This document shows, in pieces, positions 1-5,794 of a stretch of 11,887 nt of DNA. A program made the translations under genes and the position numbers. How positions within the stretch are numbered: the first letter of the stretch is position 1; every line of letters starts with the position of its first letter. The stretch spans positions 7,776 to 19,662 of the forward strand of contig DNYS01000197.1 in NCBI GenBank assembly GCA_003506735.1, in the 5' to 3' direction. The notes below the pieces were generated by a model. That model saw only the letters and a list, made by a program, of their open reading frames with translations, was not told the origin of the DNA and ran no database searches. The stretch is from Nitrospinota bacterium. GTDB lineage: Bacteria; UBA8248.

Positions 1-1677
1 CGGGCGGCGCTCCGCATCCTGGAAAACGGCGGCAACGCCATCGACGCCGGGGTCGCCGCCGGTATCTGCCTCAATGTGCTTTTGTCCGATTTCACCTCTT
101 TTTTGGGCGTCGCGCCCATCATCGTCTACCTCAAAAAAGAAAACCGCGTCGTTTCGATCGACGGCGTGGGCCGGTGGCCGAAGGCGGCCACCCCCGAATG
201 GTTCCGGAATAGCTGCGGCGGCGAGATTCCCGTCGGGGTCAAGCGGACGGTGACGCCGGCCGCGGCCGATTCCTGGCTCACGGCCCTGGATCGCTACGGC
301 ACGAAAAGCTTCGCCGAAGCCGCCGGGGACGCCATCGCCCTGGCCGGGGGCGGCTACCCGATGTTCCCCGTCCTCTACGATCACATCGTTGAACTCCGCG
401 ACGCCTACTACCAGTTCGAGGAGACCCGGAAGATTTTTTTCCGGAACGGAGAGCCGATTCCCGTGGGCGGAATGGTGGTTCTGGCGGAACTCGCCGAGAC
501 GATGAAGCGCATGGTCCGCGCCGAGGAAAAGGCGCCGGGCGGAAGGAGCGCCGGCATCCGGGCGGCCCGGGATGAAATCTTCCGGGGAGAGACGGCGAGA
601 AAGGTCACCGATTTCGTCCAGGCGAACGGCGGGGTCCTCACGATGGAGGATTTGGCCGATTGCCATGTCCAGGAAGAGGAGCCCATTCGAATCGTGTACC
701 GGGGATACGAGGTGTATGGCTGCGGTCCCTGGTGCCAGGGCCCCGTTGTTCCGGCGACGCTCAACCTGCTCGAATCCTCGGATCTCCCCGCCCTGGGCCA
801 CAACTCGCCCGATTATCTTCACAGGATACTTTCGGCGCTCGATCTGTCCTTCGCCGACCGGCACCGCTACTACGGGGATCCGGAATTCGTGGATGTACCC
901 ATCGAGGGGATTCTCTCGAAAGCCTACGCGGCCGAGCGGGCGAAGCTGCTCGAGGGTGCGGAGGCGTTCGGCGAAATGGCGCCTGCGGGCGATCCCTGGA
1001 CATACCAGGAGGCCGCCTCTACCGCGCGAAACGGCCACCCGGGCGGGGCTCCCGCTCCGCCGCGCGCGGCGGCGGGCCCGGCCGGGACGTCCGAAGACAC
1101 CTCCTACTGCACGGTGATCGACGCCGAGGGCAATGCCTTCTCGGCCACCCCCTCGGACCCCTCGGCCGACACCCCGATCATTCCGGGCGTCGGCTGCACC
1201 GTCTCCGGGCGAGGCTCGCAGAGCTGGCTCGAGGAGGGGCATCCGAGCGCGGCGGCCCCGGGGAAGCGCCCCCGCCTGAGCCCGAACCCGGCCCTCGCCC
1301 TCCGGGAGGGCGAAATATTCATGACCTTCGGAACCCCCGGCGGAGATGTCCAGCCCCAGGCGATGCTCCAGGTGTTTTTGAACATCGTCGATTTCGGGAT
1401 ACTTCCCCAGATAGCGGTCGAGGCGCCCCGGGCGGCGAGCATGAACTTTCCCAACTCGTTCTGGCCCCACCGCTACGACCCCGGCCGCACGTTCGCGGAG
1501 GCGCGCATCTGCCGCGAATCGGGCGATGCCATGCGCGGGCGGGGCTACCGGCTCGAAGAGGTGCCGGACTACTCCCGATCTCTGGGGAGCGTTTGCTGCA
1601 TCGTCAGGGACCCGGAATCGGGCATCCTCCTCGGCGGGGCGGACGCCCGCCGCGCCTCCAGCGCGGGCGGGTGGTAG
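1..1677 (+). CDS. Gamma-glutamyltranspeptidase-family protein (5' partial)
   Basis: The reading frame is open from base 1, so the start lies outside the window; 558 residues are visible. The family are N-terminal-nucleophile enzymes that cut themselves in two and transfer or hydrolyse gamma-glutamyl groups. Visible hallmarks are the early GGNAIDAGVAAG segment (residues 10-21), the segment DTSYCTVIDAEGNAFSATPS whose Thr (residue 367, codon at 1099) aligns with the catalytic nucleophile, IPGVGCTVSGRG, PGKRPRLSPNPALAL, and FGTPGGDVQPQAML with the oxyanion Gly pair. Self-cleavage at Thr367 would leave a small subunit of about 192 residues. The Ser-Ser pair of classical enzymes reads Ser-Pro here and the Asp-rich substrate motif is not evident, so this resembles the GgtA/YwrD-like branch; true substrate is unknown. 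A low-complexity Ala/Pro/Gly stretch (about residues 340-366) lies just before the nucleophile. It converges with the dehydrogenase, 21 bp away. Confidence 0.9.
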   Translation, partial: RAALRILENGGNAIDAGVAAGICLNVLLSDFTSFLGVAPIIVYLKKENRVVSIDGVGRWPKAATPEWFRNSCGGEIPVGVKRTVTPAAADSWLTALDRYGTKSFAEAAGDAIALAGGGYPMFPVLYDHIVELRDAYYQFEETRKIFFRNGEPIPVGGMVVLAELAETMKRMVRAEEKAPGGRSAGIRAARDEIFRGETARKVTDFVQANGGVLTMEDLADCHVQEEEPIRIVYRGYEVYGCGPWCQGPVVPATLNLLESSDLPALGHNSPDYLHRILSALDLSFADRHRYYGDPEFVDVPIEGILSKAYAAERAKLLEGAEAFGEMAPAGDPWTYQEAASTARNGHPGGAPAPPRAAAGPAGTSEDTSYCTVIDAEGNAFSATPSDPSADTPIIPGVGCTVSGRGSQSWLEEGHPSAAAPGKRPRLSPNPALALREGEIFMTFGTPGGDVQPQAMLQVFLNIVDFGILPQIAVEAPRAASMNFPNSFWPHRYDPGRTFAEARICRESGDAMRGRGYRLEEVPDYSRSLGSVCCIVRDPESGILLGGADARRASSAGGW

Positions 1678-1698
1678 GCGGGGGTTTCCGGTCTCCGA

Positions 1699-2649
1699 TC
1701 AGGTCACGACGTTCTGCGGTTTTCCCTCGAAAAAAGCGGCCACATTCTCGGCGGCCATGAGCAGGCCCGCCTCGGTCACCTCCGGGGTGACGCCGGCGTT
1801 GTGCGGGGAGAGAACGGCGTTGGGCAGCCGGGCGATCGGATGGCCGGAGGGAAGCGGTTCTTTTCCGAACACATCCAGGCCCGCCGCCGCGAGGGGGCCC
1901 TCGGTCAGCGCCCGGACAAGCGCCTTCTCGTCCACGATGGGCCCGCGCGCCGTGTTCACCAGAATGGCGCCCGGCTTCATCCGCGCGAAGGCTTCTTCTC
2001 CGACCATTCCCTCGGTGTCGGGCGTTTGGCGCACGTGGATCGACACGACATCGGCCCGCTCGTAGAGCGCATCGAGTTCGACCCACTCGATCTCCAACTC
2101 TTTCGCGAAGGCGTCGTCGGGATGAAACGTCCAGGCGATCAGGCGCATCCCGATGCCGCGGGCGATGCGGGCCGTCTGGCGGCCGATGGCCCCCAGGCCG
2201 ATGAGGCCAAGCGTTTTTCCCGTCAGTTGGGTCATCTGCCCGCGCGGCCATTCGTCCCGCCTGAGGGCGGCGTCGTTCGCGGGGATCTGCCGCGCGGCGG
2301 CCAACATGAGGGCCAGGGTGTGCTCGGCGACCGAGTGGGCGGCGACGCCGGGGGTGTTCGAGACCACGACGCCCGCCTCCTTCGCGGCGGGGAGATCGAC
2401 ATGATCCGTTCCCGTTCCCCAGATGGAGAGGACCCGCAGGGCGGAGGCTTTCTCGAAAAAATCCCGGTCGAAACGGCACCGGGCACGGATGTTCACGATG
2501 GCGCCGGCGCCCTCGGCGAGGCGAAGAAGTTCCTTTCCCCCCTTGCAGTCGATGGGATGGATCTCCACCTCGCCCAGCTGGGCCAGGCGCTCCTCCCCGC
2601 GGCTTCCGGTCATGACGGGGGGATAATCGTCGGGGACGACGGTTCGCAC
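1699..2649 (-). CDS. D-isomer-specific 2-hydroxyacid dehydrogenase
   Basis: A 316-residue protein of the D-2-hydroxyacid dehydrogenase (phosphoglycerate-dehydrogenase-like) family, which interconverts D-2-hydroxyacids and 2-oxoacids using NAD(P). The nucleotide-binding turn GLGAIG is at 151-156. The catalytic trio is complete: Arg235 in VNTARG, Glu264 in DVFGKEP and His283 in SPHNAG. The substrate-side loop IWGTGTDHVDL is at about 76-86. The second beta strand ends IAWTFHPDDA (171-180) without the usual Asp that holds the NAD ribose, so cofactor preference is uncertain; some relatives with AWS/AWT there are annotated only generically. There is no C-terminal ACT domain, so it is not a long-form serine-pathway SerA. 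The start is GTG (2649-2647), chosen because AGGAG sits 8 bases upstream. It may be co-transcribed with the two permease genes upstream on the same strand, 111 bp away. Substrate not predictable. Confidence 0.93.
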   Translation of the reverse strand: MRTVVPDDYPPVMTGSRGEERLAQLGEVEIHPIDCKGGKELLRLAEGAGAIVNIRARCRFDRDFFEKASALRVLSIWGTGTDHVDLPAAKEAGVVVSNTPGVAAHSVAEHTLALMLAAARQIPANDAALRRDEWPRGQMTQLTGKTLGLIGLGAIGRQTARIARGIGMRLIAWTFHPDDAFAKELEIEWVELDALYERADVVSIHVRQTPDTEGMVGEEAFARMKPGAILVNTARGPIVDEKALVRALTEGPLAAAGLDVFGKEPLPSGHPIARLPNAVLSPHNAGVTPEVTEAGLLMAAENVAAFFEGKPQNVVT

Positions 2650-2657
2650 GATTCGAT

Positions 2658-2662
2658 CTCCT
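2658..2662 (-). promoter_or_regulatory. Ribosome binding site of the dehydrogenase
   Basis: AGGAG on the minus strand, 8 bases before the GTG start codon at 2649. It supports the non-ATG start and rules out a longer protein. Confidence 0.7.
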
Positions 2663-2672
2663 GAAGTGGGGA

Positions 2673-2726
2673 GGCGTCCCGGGCGGCCCGGGGCGCCGCC
2701 GTTTGGCGGAGAGCCCCTTATAGGGC
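2673..2726. repeat. Cluster of three inverted repeats between permease and dehydrogenase genes
   Basis: Three adjacent hairpin-forming repeats are seen. Arms 2673-2683 and 2687-2697 (GGCG, T, CCCGGG paired with CCCGGG, G, CGCC) around a CGG loop give 11 pairs, one a T-G wobble when read on the plus strand and a C-A mismatch on the minus strand. CCGCC at 2696-2700 pairs with GGCGG at 2705-2709 around GTTT. GCCC at 2713-2716 pairs with GGGC at 2723-2726. The first two overlap at 2696-2697, so they compete. They sit 34-88 bases past the second permease stop and in the leader of the dehydrogenase. There is no T-run, so a classic intrinsic terminator is not shown; a Rho-type, RNA-stabilising or attenuating role is possible. 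Confidence 0.55.
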
Positions 2727-2760
2727 CTGGCGGGAAAGCGTGTCCAGCAATGGGGAGAGG

Positions 2761-3510
2761 TTAGCCGGTCAAAAGGATCCGGATCGAGCCGGCCAGGGCG
2801 ATGGAGAGGACGAGCAAGTTGAACGCTCTCCGGGGGAGCCGGGGCTGGAGCCAAGCGCCGCTCCGCACCCCCGCCCAAAGCAGGGGGATGGCGATGGCGG
2901 TGGCCGATACGACGGGCACGGTGAGTATCTCCGCGTTCCAGTAGGCTACGAGCCGCAGGGGATTCAGGAGGAAAAAAATCGCCCAGATGGTTCCCACGAT
3001 CATTCTCGGCGCGAGGTTTTGTCCGATCATAATGGGGACCAGAAGGGTGGCCCCGGCGTTCGCCAGGGTGGAGTTCAATCCGCTGATCGAGCCGATCCCG
3101 ATTCCGGCCCAGACCGGCATCGGAGCGATATTGGGCGGCCTTCCCCGCAGTTCCACGAAAACCTGGTAGGCGGCGATGATCAGGCAAATGGCGCCGATGA
3201 AAAAGCGGAGATGATATTCGGGGATCCAGGTCAGCACCCATCCGCCGAGGATGACGCCCGCCGCCATGCCGGGAAAGAAGATATAGGCCATTCGGCGGTC
3301 CCAGTGGCGCCACATCTGGCGGGCGATGCCCAGGCTCACCCAGGAGGTGCAAATCGCCAGGTACACCAGGGCGAATTTGGCGGGAAACCCGATGGCGAGC
3401 ACAGGCATCAGGGTGATGCCGACCCCGCCGCCGAAGGTGCGCATGAGGAATCCGTTGCCGAAGGCGGCGATGCAGATCAGCGCCCACTGGAGCGGAGAGA
3501 AGTCGAACAA
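2761..3510 (-). CDS. TauE/SafE (TSUP) family membrane permease, second of tandem pair
   Basis: About 249 residues, the usual TSUP length. It is almost entirely hydrophobic with short charged loops, consistent with around eight membrane segments in the inner membrane. Family members move sulfite, sulfoacetate, other organosulfonates or small organic anions. The half-repeat signature GNGFLMRTFGGGVGITL (residues 18-34) opens the first half, and GIGSISGLNSTLANAGATLL (138-157) opens the second. FLLNPLRLVAYW (180-191) matches ILVNPLKVASYY of the neighbouring permease. The open frame runs far upstream to 4059, but that part overlaps the other permease out of frame and is not permease-like, so the true start is near the preceding stop. 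TTG at 3510 is two bases past that stop, with GGGAA five bases before it; TTG at 3522 (253 residues, overlapping) is the alternative. Translational coupling to the upstream gene is likely. Substrate unknown. Confidence 0.88.
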   Translation of the reverse strand: MFDFSPLQWALICIAAFGNGFLMRTFGGGVGITLMPVLAIGFPAKFALVYLAICTSWVSLGIARQMWRHWDRRMAYIFFPGMAAGVILGGWVLTWIPEYHLRFFIGAICLIIAAYQVFVELRGRPPNIAPMPVWAGIGIGSISGLNSTLANAGATLLVPIMIGQNLAPRMIVGTIWAIFFLLNPLRLVAYWNAEILTVPVVSATAIAIPLLWAGVRSGAWLQPRLPRRAFNLLVLSIALAGSIRILLTG

Positions 3511-3512
3511 TT

Positions 3513-4253
3513 CTATTCCCAAAGAAGACGGAGGGCGGTGGCCGCCGCCAGCCCGAGGAGGGAGAAGTTGAAAACCCGCTGGGACATCATGTCTAGCACC
3601 CTTCTCCCGAGCCATCCCCCCGCGAATGCGAAGGGGATGGACGCCGCTCCGGCGAAAAGAAGGGCCGGGGTGAGGAGCCCGCCGGCATAGTAGGAGGCGA
3701 CCTTGAGCGGGTTCACGAGAATCCAGGTGACGATGATGGTCGAGACGAGCTGAACTTTTTGCACCCCCTGGCTGAGCAGGTAGAGGGTCAGCACCGTGCC
3801 CCCCGTATGGGTGATGGCGCTCACGATGCCGCCCCCGAGGCCGATGGCGAATCCGGCGCGGCGGCCGATCCGAAGGGCGGGAAGGGCGCCTTTGATCTCC
3901 GACCAGGTCCGGGTGAGGATGAAAACCAGGCAGGAGGCGCCGATGGATTTTCGAATCCAGAAGTCGGGAAGATTCACGAGGATGCTCGTTCCGGCGACGA
4001 TGCCGGCATAGAAGCCGGGAATCACCAATTTGGCTAGGTTCCATTCCCACTGCTTCCAAAACCGGTGGATAACGGCATAGTCCGAAATCAGCATGTGGAT
4101 TGCGATGGTTCCGATGATGAACCGCGTGGGCCAGAAGAGGAGCATGACCGGCACGAGGACCAGGCCGATCGCCATGCTGAAGGTGGACTTGAAGAATCCG
4201 GTCCCGAACGCCCCCAGGGCGATGGCCGCTAGTTCGAAGGTGGTAAGATTCAC
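3513..4253 (-). CDS. TauE/SafE (TSUP) family membrane permease, first of tandem pair
   Basis: A 246-residue integral membrane protein with the two-half architecture of the TSUP family. The first half begins GAFGTGFFKSTFSMAIG (residues 14-30). The second half begins AIGLGGGIVSAITHTGGTV (136-154), the glycine-rich loop typical of the family. ILVNPLKVASYY (178-189) is shared with the downstream paralogue, as is the C-terminal RxFNxxxL pattern. Hydrophobic segments fit about eight transmembrane helices. Start is GTG at 4253, supported by AGGA seven bases upstream (4261-4264). It is the first gene of a leftward set, divergent from the polyketide synthase gene. The family exports or imports sulfur-containing or carboxylic anions; nothing here fixes the substrate. 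Together with its diverged neighbour it could act as a two-subunit transporter or as two transporters with different specificity; both ideas are inference. Confidence 0.9.
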   Translation of the reverse strand: MNLTTFELAAIALGAFGTGFFKSTFSMAIGLVLVPVMLLFWPTRFIIGTIAIHMLISDYAVIHRFWKQWEWNLAKLVIPGFYAGIVAGTSILVNLPDFWIRKSIGASCLVFILTRTWSEIKGALPALRIGRRAGFAIGLGGGIVSAITHTGGTVLTLYLLSQGVQKVQLVSTIIVTWILVNPLKVASYYAGGLLTPALLFAGAASIPFAFAGGWLGRRVLDMMSQRVFNFSLLGLAAATALRLLWE

Positions 4254-4496
4254 GAAAGAGTCCTGAAAATCGGCTTGCGAAAGTCGCTACGGATGGCCCC
4301 GGCCGGGAACGCGCGCCGAGGCCCGGACCGGGGATGCCAGAAGGATAAGGGGCGCGGAAGCCCGCGACAAGTCCCCGTGCCGTATATCGTTATTATCGCG
4401 GGAGTATGAAACAGCGCGCAGTTAGAGGATAGTGGCCGGGGCGCCGGTTTCGCCGGAATTTTCCTGGCTTAAAAATTCATTGAAAGGAATCGATGC
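4254..4496. promoter_or_regulatory. Divergent intergenic region
   Basis: A 243-bp spacer between the leftward permease genes and the rightward polyketide synthase gene, so it should hold both promoters. Seen directly: an AT-rich island around 4382-4397 containing TATTAT at 4391-4396, a short inverted repeat CCCGG-A-CCGGG at 4322-4332, and a second AT-rich patch at 4457-4491 ahead of the synthase. No convincing -35/-10 pair with 16-18 bp spacing was found for either direction, and no regulator site was recognised. Confidence 0.4.
4483..4488 (+). promoter_or_regulatory. Ribosome binding site of the type III polyketide synthase
   Basis: AAAGGA, eight bases before ATG 4497. A second ATG at 4493 is in another frame, only four bases from the motif, so the 4497 start is preferred. 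Confidence 0.65.
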
Positions 4497-5552
4497 ATGG
4501 CCGTTGTGCTCTCCACCGCAAAAACGCTGGCCGAATACAAGTATCCCCAGTCGGCCGCCGAACCCTGGATTTCGGACTGGCTCTCGGGGACGGGAAGAAA
4601 TCCGGAGACCGCCGTCCGGATGTGCCGCAACGCCGAGGTGGACCTGCGCTCGTCGGTTCTCCCCATCGAAGAAGTATTCCGCCCCAAATCCCTGACCGAA
4701 AGCAACCGCCTATACGAGGAGAACATAATCCGCCTGGGCGCAAAGGTGAGCCGGATGGCGATCGAGGCGGCGGGCCTGGCGCCCGGCGATATCGACATGA
4801 TCATCTCGGTTTCCTGCACGGGCTTCATGATCCCCTCGGTGGACGCCTATCTCATCGACGAGCTCGGAATGGGCGCCGCGACGAAGCGGCTTCCGATCAC
4901 CGAGTTGGGCTGCGCGGCGGGCGCGGCCGGGCTCTCCAGGGCGCGGGAGTACCTTCTCGGATTTCCCGATCACCGGGTTCTTCTGGTGTCGGTCGAACTT
5001 CCCACCCTGACCTTTCAGTTCGACGATCTTTCGTTGGACAATATCGTTTCGTTGGCGATCTTCGGCGATGGCGCCGCCGCCGCGGTCTTGAGCGGGCGGC
5101 CCGAAAACGGCCGGCCCGAGATCGTAGACTCGCGGACGACCACCTTGCCGGATTCGACCGGGTTGATGGGATTCAGGCTCGGCGAAAAGGGGTTTCAGAT
5201 CATTCTTTCGAAGAATATCCCCCAGGCCGTGAAGGAGCGGGTGCGGCCCACCGTGGAAGAGTTTCTGGCGGAAAACGAGCTTTCCCTCGAGGGGATCGAC
5301 CATCTGCTCCTTCATCCGGGCGGCAAGCGGATACTCGAAGTCTACCGGGACGAACTCGGGGTGACGAACGAGGCTCTGTACTTTTCCCGGAAAGTCCTCA
5401 GCGAGTGCGGAAACGTGTCTTCATCGACGATTCTCATGATTCTCGATGAAATTCTCCAATCCGGCCAGGTGCGGGGCGGGGACACCGGCCTTTTGCTGGC
5501 GATGGGTCCCGGCTTCAGCATCGAGCAGCTCCTGATTTGCTGGCCGGATTGA
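4497..5552 (+). CDS. Type III polyketide synthase (chalcone/stilbene synthase family)
   Basis: A 351-residue homodimeric-type condensing enzyme that extends an acyl-CoA starter with malonyl-CoA and cyclises the product. The catalytic triad is complete: Cys139 in TELGCAAGAAGL, His273 in LLLHPGGKRIL and Asn306 in ECGNVSSSTI. SVSCTGFMIPSVDAYL (104-119) and the C-terminal MGPGFSIEQLL (336-346) are further family landmarks. The lack of an elongation-type KS partner and the length rule out FabH, which uses a similar triad but has different surrounding motifs. Bacterial relatives make alkylpyrones, alkylresorcinols, or precursors such as tetrahydroxynaphthalene and phloroglucinol; residues lining the tunnel cannot be assigned confidently here. 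No methyltransferase or oxidoreductase follows directly. The next gene, 242 bp downstream on the same strand, is an MMPL-type exporter, suggesting a lipid-like product. Start ATG 4497 with a good ribosome binding site. Confidence 0.95.
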   Translation: MAVVLSTAKTLAEYKYPQSAAEPWISDWLSGTGRNPETAVRMCRNAEVDLRSSVLPIEEVFRPKSLTESNRLYEENIIRLGAKVSRMAIEAAGLAPGDIDMIISVSCTGFMIPSVDAYLIDELGMGAATKRLPITELGCAAGAAGLSRAREYLLGFPDHRVLLVSVELPTLTFQFDDLSLDNIVSLAIFGDGAAAAVLSGRPENGRPEIVDSRTTTLPDSTGLMGFRLGEKGFQIILSKNIPQAVKERVRPTVEEFLAENELSLEGIDHLLLHPGGKRILEVYRDELGVTNEALYFSRKVLSECGNVSSSTILMILDEILQSGQVRGGDTGLLLAMGPGFSIEQLLICWPD

Positions 5553-5794
5553 GGGAAACGCCATCCCGCCCCGGGCCTTGACGGCCCCCCCTCCGCCCCC
5601 CGCCCGGTTTTCTCGAAACTGTTGACGGGCCTGATATTTTGGTTTCCGCTTTTCTCCTGTCCCCGAGGAATTGACTGGGGCGCCCCTCCGGCCCGGAGGG
5701 ATGACGCCGGAATTTACAAACGAGCCCGGCCAAGGAAATTCCGTCCATCTTTTCATCCCCAGATTCGCTGGGCCCGGAATAAAGGTCGGCCTGT
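5553..5794. other. Intergenic region between synthase and exporter
   Basis: A 242-bp gap with no credible gene; open frames crossing it are out-of-frame extensions over the exporter. It holds a short hairpin GGGCC-TTGAC-GGCCC (5573-5587) followed by a C-rich, not T-rich, tract, so terminator function is weak. TTGACG at 5622 and TTGACT at 5671 resemble -35 boxes but lack a matching -10 box at normal distance. Whether the exporter is co-transcribed with the synthase is therefore open. Confidence 0.45.
5684..5700. repeat. Perfect 7-bp inverted repeat
   Basis: CCCTCCG (5684-5690) and CGGAGGG (5694-5700) flank a GCC loop. It sits 94 bases before the exporter start. No T-run follows, so it is more likely an RNA hairpin in the leader or a protein-binding dyad than a terminator. 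Confidence 0.6.

Noticed and set aside
1604..3487. Long minus-strand open frame (627 residues) over the dehydrogenase and second permease
   Set aside because: It lies in a different frame from both recognised genes and is Arg/Pro/Gly-rich without any family motif, a usual artefact of high GC.
3511..4059. Upstream extension of the second permease frame to 4059
   Set aside because: It overlaps the first permease gene out of frame; permease-like sequence begins only at about 3510, and a 432-residue protein would exceed the family length.
4493..5449. Alternative plus-strand frame starting at ATG 4493
   Set aside because: It overlaps the polyketide synthase entirely, is Arg/Gly-rich, and lies too near the ribosome binding site.
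5573..5587. Hairpin after the polyketide synthase as an intrinsic terminator
   Set aside because: The stem is only five pairs and is followed by a C-rich tract instead of a T-run.
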